DNA from: Methanolobus psychrophilus R15
Lineage (GTDB): Archaea; Halobacteriota; Methanosarcinia; Methanosarcinales; Methanosarcinaceae
Assembly: GCA_000306725.1 (NCBI GenBank)
Contig: CP003083.1
Coordinates: 62,001-126,000 of the forward strand
Length of the DNA: 64,000 nt
Direction of reading: 5' to 3'
The translations under genes were made by a program, and so were the position numbers. Position 1 is the first letter of the stretch; every line of letters starts with the position of its first letter. Positions 53,915 through 64,000 of this stretch are shown here, piece by piece. The notes under the pieces were generated by a model. The model did not search any database. It worked only from the letters and a program-made list of their open reading frames with translations, and had not been told where the DNA came from.

Positions 53915-55785
53915 TGCCTTTCGAATCACCCCTTGCGCTGGCAGCTCTTGCAAGCGTGATACCGCTTATATTGTTGTACCTTTTACGCCCGAAACCGCTC
54001 CAGGTGCTTGTGCCATCCCTGATGTTCCTTATGAATATCCGGGAGGAAAAAAAGCGGTTCTACACTTCGATAACAAAACTGATAAAAGATCCGCTGTTCC
54101 TGATACAGTTGCTTGTGCTGATATTACTGGCACTCGCTGCAGCAGCACCTTTCATCGAGACTCAGCAGCCTCTCAGCGGAGAGCATACTGTCATAATCAT
54201 CGACTCATCCGCAAGCATGCAGACCGATGGCCGGTTCAGTGATGCGATCTCAAAGGCCAGTGACTATGTAAGCAACACGAACACTATAATCCTCGCAGAG
54301 AACGTACCCGTGACTGTGCTTTCATCTGCGGGATCCTCGGCTGCCTATGAGACTCTGGATTCCCTGCAGCCAAAGGCAGTGGTCGCAGATATCTCATCGG
54401 CCGTTTCCGCGGGGATGAGGACGCTCTCACAGGAAGGCGGAAGGATAGTTGTCATCTCTGATTTCGCTCACTGGGACGGGGATGACCCTGTGAACGCCAA
54501 GAACCTTGCCGAATCCTACGGATTACAGGTTGAATATGTCCTTGTGGGCAGCAGCACCGGCAATGTTGGCATTATCCAGGGAGAGATCTCGGCAGTGGAA
54601 GGAAGTTACACCTACACCGGTGTCTTGAAAAACTACAACAACGGCAGACAGAGTGTGAACCTGAACATCGTCAATGAAGGCGGAAGTGCACAGCAGGTAA
54701 GCCTCAGCGTACCTGCCCGCTCCACCCAGCAATTCAAGGTGACAAACCTGAAGACAGGCATAACTGAAGTAAGAATAGCCGCTTCTGACAGTCTCATGGT
54801 CGACAACGTGGCCTACATCTCAGTACCTCCTGCCTCTTCCAAGCAAATGCTTGTAGTGTCAGATACCGATAAGCTCCCATCTCATACTGCTCTCTCGCTC
54901 ATGCCCAGTGTCCAGACCAACCTGCTACAGGGCGTACCTGCGGACCTTTCGAAGTATAGTGTCGTTGTCATTGCCAATAAGCAGCGAGCTCTTGCATCCA
55001 ATGAGGTATCCACTCTTAACAGCTTCATCAGGGGAGGCGGGGAAGTCGTTTTCATAGCAAGTGAAGCCCTGTCCGCGAACAAAGCAGGAACGGACCTGCA
55101 GAGCCTGCTGCCTGTAAGCACAGGCAATGTTGCGAGTGCTGAAAGGGGTGTGACTCTCAGGGTGTTGCAGGAAACAAGACTTAGCGAGGATATTAAGTTC
55201 AATGAGGTCGCAGTTTACGAGTACCTCAATGCAACCGCACGAAGGGATGCAACAACCCTTGTGGCTACCACTACAGGTACTCCTATGCTTGTATACAGTA
55301 CTCTGGGAGAGGGCACAGTGGTCTATCTGGGACTGAACGATGCCCTGGGCGAGGATGCCTGGAACAATTTCCACAACCTGCCTGAGTATCCGGTGTTCTT
55401 GTTCCAGCTGGCAGGCTGGCTTGGAGGCACCGGGAGCATCTCGGATTATAACCTGAAGACAGGCTCAGTATCCGCACTTGCCAGGGAACAGGAGATACAG
55501 ACGCCAAGCGGTGTGCAGACCACAAACCGGGTGCACTATAATGAAGCGGGTGTCTATACAGCTGCAGGAAAGAGGGTCGCTGTCAATCTATATAACGACA
55601 GGGAAGCCGACACAACCCTTACCGGGCAGGATGTCATAGACCGCTCAAAGGCAAAGGATTCTCCCGGCATCGTACGAGCCAGCAGCTACACAGCAAAGAA
55701 CTATCTGGATACATACATGATAATCATAGTTTTCCTACTGGTTATGCTTGAATTGATGATAATCAGAAAACGGGGTGAGCTGTAA
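53914..55785 (+). CDS. BatA-like membrane VWA protein
   Basis: A 623-residue membrane protein of the BatA/Aerotolerance-regulator type. Two helices at the N terminus (ALASVIPLILLYLLRP, FLIQLLVLILLALAAAAPF) and one at the C terminus (TYMIIIVFLLVMLELMIIR) place the bulk outside. The VWA domain (about 85-270) has its metal site in IIDSSASM. A beta-sandwich domain (about 220-300) and a glutamine-amidotransferase-like domain (about 345-470, NSFIRGGGEVVFIASEAL) follow. MoxR may act on it together with DUF58. The start AUG at 53914 overlaps the preceding stop, and the end overlaps the next gene in the same way. Confidence 0.9.
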   Translation: MPFESPLALAALASVIPLILLYLLRPKPLQVLVPSLMFLMNIREEKKRFYTSITKLIKDPLFLIQLLVLILLALAAAAPFIETQQPLSGEHTVIIIDSSASMQTDGRFSDAISKASDYVSNTNTIILAENVPVTVLSSAGSSAAYETLDSLQPKAVVADISSAVSAGMRTLSQEGGRIVVISDFAHWDGDDPVNAKNLAESYGLQVEYVLVGSSTGNVGIIQGEISAVEGSYTYTGVLKNYNNGRQSVNLNIVNEGGSAQQVSLSVPARSTQQFKVTNLKTGITEVRIAASDSLMVDNVAYISVPPASSKQMLVVSDTDKLPSHTALSLMPSVQTNLLQGVPADLSKYSVVVIANKQRALASNEVSTLNSFIRGGGEVVFIASEALSANKAGTDLQSLLPVSTGNVASAERGVTLRVLQETRLSEDIKFNEVAVYEYLNATARRDATTLVATTTGTPMLVYSTLGEGTVVYLGLNDALGEDAWNNFHNLPEYPVFLFQLAGWLGGTGSISDYNLKTGSVSALAREQEIQTPSGVQTTNRVHYNEAGVYTAAGKRVAVNLYNDREADTTLTGQDVIDRSKAKDSPGIVRASSYTAKNYLDTYMIIIVFLLVMLELMIIRKRGEL

Positions 55786-58232
55786 TGGTAAGCTTTGAGC
55801 ATCCGGAAATGTTCTGGCTTATTCTGCCTGTCCTCATAGGCGGGATGTACCTTCTCAGGAAAGCCACAAAGAAAGGCCTCATTATTTCCAGGATCATAGT
55901 TGTGGCACTGCTTATCATCGCACTGGCGTCTCCATATACACTCAGCCCCAGAGTGACTGTGGATGACAATCCCAACATTGTCCTGATCTCCGATGAAACG
56001 GAAAGCATGAACATCTTTGACAAACAGGCTGCAACCAATCTGTATGAATCACTGGCAGCGAAGACACCCACGACACTTGTCAGGCTCACCGGGGATAAGA
56101 CCTCCCTTGGTGATGCGATAATGCAATATTCGACAGGAGATAACCAAGTAGTAATGGTCACGGACGGGAACAGTAACAGCGGAGCTGACCTTGAAGAAGC
56201 TCTGAAGTTTGCACAGGACATCGGGACCACGGTATACTATGTCCAGCCTGATCTTACGTCCAACGATATAAGCGCCCAGATAACCGGTGACAAGACAGTT
56301 ATCGTGAACAACGTGAACCAGTTCGATATGATCATCTCCCAGGCTGGCACCGGGGAGATCAGCTACCGCTACGAGTTGTACCTCAACGATCAGCTTGCAA
56401 GGAGCGCAAATGTCGTGCAGGAAGGCAGGGAGAAGACCATAACGCTCCACGACATCAAGTTCTCAAAACTCGGGAAGCACACCATGAAACTGGTGATCAT
56501 ACCTTCCGGCGGCGACAGCGACAATATCAATAATGATTTCTATAAATCCGTATACGCTATCCCTAAGCCTAAAATAACTGCCATCGGTCTTGAGACAGGT
56601 TCCCCCCTTGCTTATTCACTGCAAAACCTCTATGCGGTCTCAACAGCAACGGACCTGTCCAATATAGACGACAAGAAGGCGATAGTGATTGACAACACAC
56701 ATGCCAATTCCTTCTCACAGAGCGATGTGACAAAACTCAAAGCTTTCCTTAATGACGGACATGGGATCGTAGTAGTCGGCGGGGACCGCTCGTATAACTA
56801 CGGCAACTACCTTGACTCTCCGATCGAGGAGATACTTCCGGTAGTCTCCAGGCCCACTGACTGGACCGGAGGACGGAATGTGGTAGTGTTGCTTGACGTT
56901 TCTTTCAGTACGGCTGCACATGGCACGCAGGGAGATGTTCTTGGAAATGCCATCCACATACTTGAGAACGAGAATCTGCGCGATGCCTATATGGGAGTCA
57001 TCGCCTTTGGTACCGAAGGTTATGATGTTTCGGACGGGCTTGTTTACCTTGGAACAGCCTCAAATCTGGACCTGCTAAGGACAAGGATAGCAACTCTTAC
57101 TCCTGCATCAACAAGCCAGACATCGCTCAATGAAGGCCTTCTAGTTGCACAGGACTGGCTTGATAACGAGGCAGGTGAACTTGATATCATAATAATATCC
57201 GACGGAGGCATAGAGCAGTCATACGACAGCAGTCTTGCTATCGCGAAGGAGATAAAGGGAGAAGGAGTGAACCTTTACTATATCCATATCAGGTCAAGCG
57301 CACCTTCACAATATAATGAGAATCAGGTAGCTTTTGCCCAGCTTCTCATGCAGGAGGTCGATGGGGTCTATTTCAAACTGGAACAGGGCGAAAGGGCTAA
57401 CATAGTCTTCAATGAACTGCCAGAGCCATCAGAAGAGAACGAAACGGCATTTGGTACCTTCCCCCTCATAGAGCTCAATACGCAGCATTTCATAACACGC
57501 AATGTTGAAGTGGAGGGTGAAATAACCGGATATAATGATGTCACACCCAAGGCTGGAGCCGACAGGCTGGTTATCACAGCTACAGGTAAACCCGTACTCA
57601 CTACATGGAGATATGGTCTGGGGAGGGTTGCAGCCATCACAACTGATAATGGGGAGCGGGGCGGGAACAGGTGGGGAACTGCACTATATTCCGGTAACAA
57701 TTCAAAAATGGTCTCCTCAACTGTGAACTGGGCCATAGGCAACCCCCGCGAGGAAACGGGTGCAGTTGTGGAAGCACCCGATACATGGTATGGAACACCT
57801 GCCGATGTGGTGCTTACAATGTATGACACCGGCATCCCTATCCTGAAGCTCAACGGCAACAATGTTGATCTTTCCCTTACAGGGAACAATGTATATGAAG
57901 CGAGCGTCAGTCCCGACACCATCGGAGTGCATGACCTTTCAGGTTATCCGCTGGCAGTCAACTATGCGCTGGAATATCGCGACGTAGGGCTCAATGAGGA
58001 CCTGCCTTCCCTCATCAGGGCCTATGGGGGCAACACATATACAGAAGATGAGGCGCGTGCCAGTCTCCTTACAGAAGCCCAGCAAAAATCCCAGAAACTG
58101 GTGCGCGATATCGTCAGCCATAAGATGTATTTCCTGCTTGCCGCCCTTATCATCTTCCTCGGGGAAGTGATTGTCAGGAGGATCAGGGAAATACGGGAAA
58201 TGAAGAAGATGCAGAGCGAGACGCAGGCATGA
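55785..58232 (+). CDS. Large membrane protein with two VWA domains
   Basis: An 815-residue membrane protein. Two N-terminal helices (FWLILPVLIGGMYLL, IISRIIVVALLIIALA) precede a first VWA domain with a variant metal motif DETES (about 70) and VVMVTDG. A GATase-like Rossmann segment (about 300-350, AFLNDGHGIVVVGGDRSYNY) leads to a second, complete VWA domain with DVSFS (about 370) and IIIISDGG. A beta-sandwich domain and a C-terminal helix (MYFLLAALIIFLGEVIV) with a charged cytosolic tail follow. This is the last gene of the MoxR operon, starting at the overlapping TAATG. Bacterial operons usually have two simple BatA/BatB proteins; here one carries two VWA domains. Confidence 0.88.
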   Translation: MVSFEHPEMFWLILPVLIGGMYLLRKATKKGLIISRIIVVALLIIALASPYTLSPRVTVDDNPNIVLISDETESMNIFDKQAATNLYESLAAKTPTTLVRLTGDKTSLGDAIMQYSTGDNQVVMVTDGNSNSGADLEEALKFAQDIGTTVYYVQPDLTSNDISAQITGDKTVIVNNVNQFDMIISQAGTGEISYRYELYLNDQLARSANVVQEGREKTITLHDIKFSKLGKHTMKLVIIPSGGDSDNINNDFYKSVYAIPKPKITAIGLETGSPLAYSLQNLYAVSTATDLSNIDDKKAIVIDNTHANSFSQSDVTKLKAFLNDGHGIVVVGGDRSYNYGNYLDSPIEEILPVVSRPTDWTGGRNVVVLLDVSFSTAAHGTQGDVLGNAIHILENENLRDAYMGVIAFGTEGYDVSDGLVYLGTASNLDLLRTRIATLTPASTSQTSLNEGLLVAQDWLDNEAGELDIIIISDGGIEQSYDSSLAIAKEIKGEGVNLYYIHIRSSAPSQYNENQVAFAQLLMQEVDGVYFKLEQGERANIVFNELPEPSEENETAFGTFPLIELNTQHFITRNVEVEGEITGYNDVTPKAGADRLVITATGKPVLTTWRYGLGRVAAITTDNGERGGNRWGTALYSGNNSKMVSSTVNWAIGNPREETGAVVEAPDTWYGTPADVVLTMYDTGIPILKLNGNNVDLSLTGNNVYEASVSPDTIGVHDLSGYPLAVNYALEYRDVGLNEDLPSLIRAYGGNTYTEDEARASLLTEAQQKSQKLVRDIVSHKMYFLLAALIIFLGEVIVRRIREIREMKKMQSETQA

Positions 58233-58268
58233 TGTTTTCCCTTTGCATGCTGCTTTTGCAGATATATC

Positions 58269-59522
58269 CTAGACTGCGTTGTCCAGTTGCATGTGCTTAT
58301 TTTGCAGGGCAAGCAGGACTCTTTTTTTTGCGCTCAGCTTTTTCATCTGGTCAAGTCTGTCGAACTCGCCCAACTGATCTTCAGCGGAATCATGCTCCAG
58401 CAGTACTGAAGCATCCCCTATTAGCTTTTTATAGAGCAGGTCCAGGCCTTTGCCCGTAATTCCTTTGCAATATTCGTTCAGGATACCTTTCTGGGCCAGC
58501 TGGTTGCAGTGATGAGCAAAATCATGCTCGCTCAGTTCAAGATACTCCAGCACATTTATGTTGGTCTCATAGCCCAGATAGAATGTAAACAGAATCCTGA
58601 TCTGGATGTCCTCTCTTTTGTTCAGGATACCATAGAGTGCCAGGACAATGGAACTATCATGAGACGCAAAGGAAATAGCTGCCCTGTCAAAGGTATGCAT
58701 AAGCATGCCCAGACCGGTACCTGTGATTTTCTTCAGTTCTGTTTTACTAATTTGTCTTATGTCCAGGTATTTCCACAAGTCTTCTGTTGCAATTGACCCG
58801 CTCAGGGAAGAGTTCCCATGTTTCCATAACACCTTGTTCTCCACGGGAGTTGATGAATGCTCATCCACGAAAGCCCCGTTACCTGATAACTCATCGAACT
58901 GACTATCCATATCAGAACTATTTCTTTTTCTATCGCTGCCCTTTATCTTTTCAACTGCATCTCTGCCTAAAGAGGTAAGTAAAGCATAATCATCTACCAT
59001 GTCCTTCATTTTCAGGTCGCTAAAGGTTTTTTGGAGTAAGGCGCTGTCTCCGTCAAAAAGTGGCAGTATGACATCCGCCTTGTTTATCCCTGCAGCGAAG
59101 AGAAATAACAGCCGCAGCTCCTCCGCCATGAGGTTGCCAACCACTGGATCGGACTCTGAACCCAAAAGGCTTATTAAAAAATATTTAAAAGCAGATACAT
59201 CCTCTTTTTTGCCTGCAAGCACTAAAGAGAAAAGAATATTTCCATTGCCTATTGTCGCTTTTTGTTTATAGTCGATCATAAGGAAATAGCCATGTTTTGT
59301 GGAACTCTTGATCCTGCTTGCAACTAACAGTGACAGTGGCCTGTCTATGAATTCAATTTGCTTAAGAGGAATCAGGCTCACTTTAGGGGAAGTATGAATT
59401 TCCAGATTTTCATCCGTTAAGCGGGCTTTACACTCGCTCCACTTTGAAGAATCGACATGGTATATTGCGGAAATCCGGGGAATGCCAGATATCCCGTAAA
59501 AGTCCATTTCACAATAAAACAT
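58269..59522 (-). CDS. CheF-like (DUF439) protein with HTH-like C terminus
   Basis: A 417-residue cytosolic protein. The first 125 residues resemble the CheF/DUF439 domain of archaeal taxis proteins, a PH-like fold: KWSECKARLTDENLEIHTS, KVSLIPLKQIEFIDRPL, GYFLMIDYKQKATIGNGNIL, VSAFKYFLISLLG. CheF links CheY to the archaellum switch. The remainder contains three helical segments like winged-helix modules (LLFLFAAGINKADVILPLF, LKKITGTGLGMLMHTFDRA, RILFTFYLGYETNINVLEYL). No che or arl genes are in the window. Start AUG 59522 with GGAAGGTATA before it. The function is inferred, and a plain DNA-binding regulator is possible. Confidence 0.6.
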   Translation of the reverse strand: MFYCEMDFYGISGIPRISAIYHVDSSKWSECKARLTDENLEIHTSPKVSLIPLKQIEFIDRPLSLLVASRIKSSTKHGYFLMIDYKQKATIGNGNILFSLVLAGKKEDVSAFKYFLISLLGSESDPVVGNLMAEELRLLFLFAAGINKADVILPLFDGDSALLQKTFSDLKMKDMVDDYALLTSLGRDAVEKIKGSDRKRNSSDMDSQFDELSGNGAFVDEHSSTPVENKVLWKHGNSSLSGSIATEDLWKYLDIRQISKTELKKITGTGLGMLMHTFDRAAISFASHDSSIVLALYGILNKREDIQIRILFTFYLGYETNINVLEYLELSEHDFAHHCNQLAQKGILNEYCKGITGKGLDLLYKKLIGDASVLLEHDSAEDQLGEFDRLDQMKKLSAKKRVLLALQNKHMQLDNAV

Positions 59523-61375
<1,853 letters not shown>

Positions 61376-61376
61376 T

Positions 61377-62849
61377 ATGAAGAACGAATCATTGGGAATT
61401 GTTGAGACGCAGTATTTTCACCTTCCTGAAGACCTGCAACTTGAAAGCGGAAAGAAATTGTCTTCGGTGACGCTGGCCTATGAAACCTACGGAAGCCTGA
61501 ACTCCGACAGGAGTAATGCTATATTGGTATGCCATGCCCTCAGCGGAGATGCACATGCAGCCGGCTGGCATGCCGGGGACACAAAACCCGGATGGTGGGA
61601 TACGATGATAGGCCCGGGCAAAGCGCTTGATACGGACAGGTATTTTGTGATATGCTCCAATGTCCTGGGAGGGTGTAAAGGCTCCACAGGGCCATCAAGT
61701 ATCAACCCGGCCACGGGCAAGCCCTACAGTATCGATTTTCCGGTGATAACGATAGGCGACATGGTGAAGGCGCAAAAAGCGCTCACAGACCACTTTTGCA
61801 TCAAAAGGCTCTTTGCTGCCATCGGAGGCTCCATGGGCGGTGTACAGGTGCTGCAGTGGACGGTATCATACCCGGACTCCGTGAGCAAGGCGATAGCAAT
61901 AGCAACAACCTCACGTTCATCCCCCCAGCAGATAGCCTTCAACGAGGTAGGCAGGATAGCTATAGTCTCAGATCCAAAATGGAGTGAAGGCAATTATTAT
62001 TCCCAGAGCCCGCCGGTCCACGGTCTTGCACTGGCCAGGATGATTGGCCACATCACCTACCTCAGTGATGATTCGATGCAGCATAAGTTCGGAAGGAGGC
62101 TTCAGGGCAAGAACAAATATGATTTTGACCTGGCTTTCGATTTCGAGGTGGAGAGCTATCTCCATCATCAGGGCCAGTCCTTCACGAAGCGGTTCGATGC
62201 CAACACCTACCTGTACATAACAAAGGCACTTGACTATTTCGACCTTACCAAGAACGGCTCTCTCAGGGAAGGGTTAAAGGGTGTCCAGGCCAAATTCCTT
62301 ATAATAGGAGTCAGTTCGGACTGGCTGTACCCGCCTTACCAGTCCAGGGAGATTGTAACCGCGCTGAGCGCCAATGACAAGGAAGCCATTTACAGGGAGA
62401 TCGAATCCAACTACGGGCATGATGCGTTCCTTCTGGAGACCGGGCAGTTGAATTACCTTCTGACCAATTTCCTGTCTCACGTGACAGTTGCAGACATCAT
62501 GAAAAAGGATATTGTCTCTATCAGGGAAGGGATAAGCATTGAAGAGACCGCCCGGGTGATGTGCAGGGAAGAGATAACCCACCTGCCAGTGGTTTCCCAG
62601 CATGGCGAGCTTGCCGGGATAATCACCTCCTGGGACATATCCAAAGCTGTTGCCCTGAAATATACTTCCCCCGAACACATTATGACAAGGGAAGTCATAA
62701 CCGCAAGTCCTGAAGAGACAATCGAGAGCGCAGCAAAGAAAATGCAAAAGATGAATATCTCTGCTTTGCCGGTGGTTGACGGGGACAGGAAGATACTGGG
62801 CATAATCGGCAGTGATGAGATCAACAGACTCATCGGCGGTTACATCTGA
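61377..62849 (+). CDS. metX: Homoserine O-acetyltransferase with C-terminal CBS pair
   Basis: It acetylates homoserine to O-acetylhomoserine, the substrate of the upstream enzyme. The alpha/beta-hydrolase domain (about 1-360) has the nucleophile Ser in [13 protein letters not shown] (about S151), the Asp near [15 protein letters not shown], and the His in YGHDAFLLE. Two CBS domains (about 368-428 and 429-488; [40 protein letters not shown]) follow. CBS pairs bind adenosyl compounds such as S-adenosylmethionine or nucleotides, so feedback by the end product is likely. This MetX-CBS fusion is typical of methanogens. It is the second gene of the operon and a T-rich tract ends the transcript. Confidence 0.95.
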   Translation: MKNESLGIVETQYFHLPEDLQLESGKKLSSVTLAYETYGSLNSDRSNAILVCHALSGDAHAAGWHAGDTKPGWWDTMIGPGKALDTDRYFVICSNVLGGCKGSTGPSSINPATGKPYSIDFPVITIGDMVKAQKALTDHFCIKRLFAAIGGSMGGVQVLQWTVSYPDSVSKAIAIATTSRSSPQQIAFNEVGRIAIVSDPKWSEGNYYSQSPPVHGLALARMIGHITYLSDDSMQHKFGRRLQGKNKYDFDLAFDFEVESYLHHQGQSFTKRFDANTYLYITKALDYFDLTKNGSLREGLKGVQAKFLIIGVSSDWLYPPYQSREIVTALSANDKEAIYREIESNYGHDAFLLETGQLNYLLTNFLSHVTVADIMKKDIVSIREGISIEETARVMCREEITHLPVVSQHGELAGIITSWDISKAVALKYTSPEHIMTREVITASPEETIESAAKKMQKMNISALPVVDGDRKILGIIGSDEINRLIGGYI

Positions 62850-62852
62850 ATC

Positions 62853-62875
62853 TATTTTTTCTTTCTTTTTTATAT
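62853..62875 (+). terminator. U-tract terminator after metX
   Basis: Within four bases of the metX stop codon lies a T-rich run (TATTTTTTCTTTCTTTTTTA, 62853-62872) with no clear stem. Archaeal polymerases stop at such U-tracts without a hairpin. Confidence 0.6.
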
Positions 62876-62924
62876 AAGAAACGGTACTTCTGGTTTTTGA
62901 ACTCTGATGCAGTACTTGGAACTA

Positions 62925-62957
62925 TTTATATAGGCTGCTGATTTAATACAGTACTGT
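62925..62957 (+). promoter_or_regulatory. TATA box and palindromic operator of the HTH gene
   Basis: The box A-like TTTATATA (62925-62932) lies about 45 bp before the AUG. A perfect palindrome, ACAGTACTGT (62948-62957), lies between it and the gene. Related GTACTT half-sites occur at 62884 and 62912. A repressor at the palindrome would block initiation; the HTH protein itself is the obvious candidate. Confidence 0.5.
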
Positions 62958-62976
62958 TGTAAAACAGAGGTATTAT

Positions 62977-63348
62977 ATGATCGACTTTGCCTGTAAGGAG
63001 TTTAAGATAGAAGCTGTCATCAAATGCGGGTTGAACCTGACAAAAGCTGACCTTGGGGTTCTGAGACATTTCCTCCAGTTCGGCCAGGACTGGCTCAACA
63101 CCGAGCACATTGCAGAGGATCTCGGGTTGAACCTTTCAACGGTCCAGAGAAGTGTAAAGAAACTATATGAACGTAACATCCTCATCCGCTCCCAGAACAA
63201 TATGGACGGTGGCGGGTACTTCTTTGTCTACAAGATACGTAGCAAGAAGGAGATAAGGGAGCTCATAATGCAGGTTGTCAACAGCTGGGTGAACAGGGTC
63301 GATACTGAACTGCAGGCTTGGGCTGAAGAAAAGCACGAAAAGAAGTGA
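62977..63348 (+). CDS. TrmB-like winged-helix regulator
   Basis: A 123-residue DNA-binding protein. The HTH is LTKADLGVLRHFLQFGQDWL with AEDLGLNLSTVQRSVKKLYE, and a beta wing carrying charged and Gly-rich residues follows (SQNNMDGGGYFFVYKIRS). A helical tail (ELIMQVVNSWVNRVDTELQA) likely dimerises it. A single Cys lies near each end of the first segment (ACKEF, IKCGL). The combination is found in Methanosarcinales TrmB/ArsR-type regulators. The polyferredoxin gene begins 78 bp downstream in the same direction, so this could be its regulator. AUG 62977 follows GAGGTATTAT. Confidence 0.8.
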   Translation: MIDFACKEFKIEAVIKCGLNLTKADLGVLRHFLQFGQDWLNTEHIAEDLGLNLSTVQRSVKKLYERNILIRSQNNMDGGGYFFVYKIRSKKEIRELIMQVVNSWVNRVDTELQAWAEEKHEKK

Positions 63349-63426
63349 TCATGTGGTACAGATACACCGAATGAAACTCTCATACTCAAAACATCCTATT
63401 CAAAAGCTTAAATCAAGAGTGTAATC

Positions 63427-64000
63427 ATGCTTAAAATAACTCCATACCTGGGCATTTTTGTCCTTATAGTATCCATCGCAGGACTCTGGTTCCCATTGCT
63501 TGGCTATTTCCTGTTGCTGGTCTTTGCCACACTTATGATCACCAGTATCTTCAGAGGAAGGTGGTTCTGCGGGAATCTCTGCCCCAGGGGAAGTTTCAAT
63601 GACTTCTGGGTCAGCAAGATATCCAGAAGCAGGAAGATACCAAAATCTCTCCGGAGCTTCTGGGTCAGGGTTCCCATCCTTGCGCTTATGATGGGATTCA
63701 TGGGCTACAGGCTCATATCAACACAGGGAATTGTAAACCAGGTCGGAATGGTCTTTGTTGTCATGTGTCTGATAACCACTAGCATAGCACTCATTGCAGG
63801 TGTCAGTTTCAGTCCGCGCACATGGTGCACCTTCTGTCCCATGGGAACCATGCAGAACATCATCGGCGGTTACAAGTACAGGCTTCATGTCGATGACTCA
63901 AAATGCATTGACTGCAACAAGTGCGACAAGAAGTGCCCCATGCAGCTTGAGGTGCATACCAACGACCATAAACCGGATTGCATAAAATGTGGGCGATGTG
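63427..64000 (+). CDS. Membrane 4Fe-4S polyferredoxin (NapH/CcoG-like), N-terminal part
   Basis: The gene runs off the right edge; about 191 residues are visible. It begins MLKITPYLGIFVLIVSIAGL, with about four membrane helices. The CxxxCP motif of the NapH/NosR/CcoG type occurs twice: RWFCGNLCPRGSF and TWCTFCPMGTM. The soluble part starts a ferredoxin cluster, SKCIDCNKCDKKCPMQLEVH, and continues with CIKCGRC at the window end. It should carry electrons across or along the membrane. The start AUG at 63427 follows GTGTAATC. Substrate or partner is unknown; the upstream HTH gene may control it. Confidence 0.85.
   Translation, partial: MLKITPYLGIFVLIVSIAGLWFPLLGYFLLLVFATLMITSIFRGRWFCGNLCPRGSFNDFWVSKISRSRKIPKSLRSFWVRVPILALMMGFMGYRLISTQGIVNQVGMVFVVMCLITTSIALIAGVSFSPRTWCTFCPMGTMQNIIGGYKYRLHVDDSKCIDCNKCDKKCPMQLEVHTNDHKPDCIKCGRC

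Overview
The window looks like chromosomal DNA of a methanogenic archaeon of the order Methanosarcinales (a Methanolobus- or Methanomethylovorans-like relative is my best guess). The reasons are the archaeal genes tRNA Cm56 methyltransferase (Trm56), AMP phosphorylase, a geranylgeranyl-reductase-family flavoprotein and a DUF1699 protein, ribosome binding sites of the GGTGATC/GAGGT type, TATA-like box A elements, secreted proteins with PGF-CTERM-like tails, and several bacterial-type genes (rsgA, engB, nudC) that turn up in this order. Genus assignment is inference.

Layout. 1-4.65 kb: a DUF2207 membrane protein cut by the left edge, an AIM24-family protein that lacks an ordinary start codon, a NudC-type Nudix hydrolase and a DUF2341 surface protein. 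4.7-7.4 kb: a minus-strand operon of an XRE-cupin regulator, a hotdog thioesterase and an acyl-CoA ligase. 7.4-14.2 kb: sparse DNA with gene debris, a DUF1699 protein, a hydantoinase/oxoprolinase-family protein and a large sensor kinase. 14.5-21.7 kb: a sirtuin, an Hsp20-like protein, diaminopimelate decarboxylase, a secreted subtilase, YjbQ, a mini-HTH protein, a HIT protein and a DGK-family membrane protein. 22-28.6 kb: an SLC12-type cation-chloride transporter with a fresh 39-bp internal duplication, an iron-sulfur flavoprotein, a Zn-knuckle mini-protein and a 7TM hybrid kinase. 29.0-31.2 kb: an IS630 relic invaded or abutted by a second insertion sequence. 31.4-41.9 kb: DUF3307/SatD pair, SfsA, RsgA, tRNA-Ser(TGA), FKBP isomerase, a PUA/Mrr-N-like protein, a geranylgeranyl-reductase-family protein, a TatD-linked radical SAM protein, EngB and a DHH phosphoesterase. 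41.9-46.1 kb: two secreted repeat proteins read behind a KaiC/RAD55-like ATPase and a small charged partner. 46.3-51.0 kb: Nif3-like protein, mini-protein, Trm56, AMP phosphorylase, guanine-deaminase-like protein and prephenate dehydratase. 51.1-58.2 kb: a five-gene MoxR-DUF58-VWA-VWA operon. 58.3-64 kb: a CheF-like protein, the metY-metX(CBS) methionine pair, an HTH regulator and a membrane polyferredoxin cut by the right edge.

The genes that most clearly act together are the MoxR operon (chaperone ATPase, cytosolic VWA-like protein and two membrane VWA proteins), the KaiC-like ATPase cluster with two exported proteins, the acyl-CoA ligase/thioesterase unit with its own regulator, and metY/metX for homocysteine synthesis. 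The strongest oddities are the AIM24 gene with coding sequence upstream of its first AUG, the in-frame tandem duplication in the transporter's most conserved helix, the RBS-sequestering hairpin of the second transposase, and the KaiC-like ATPase/surface-protein cluster, which I cannot match to a named system.
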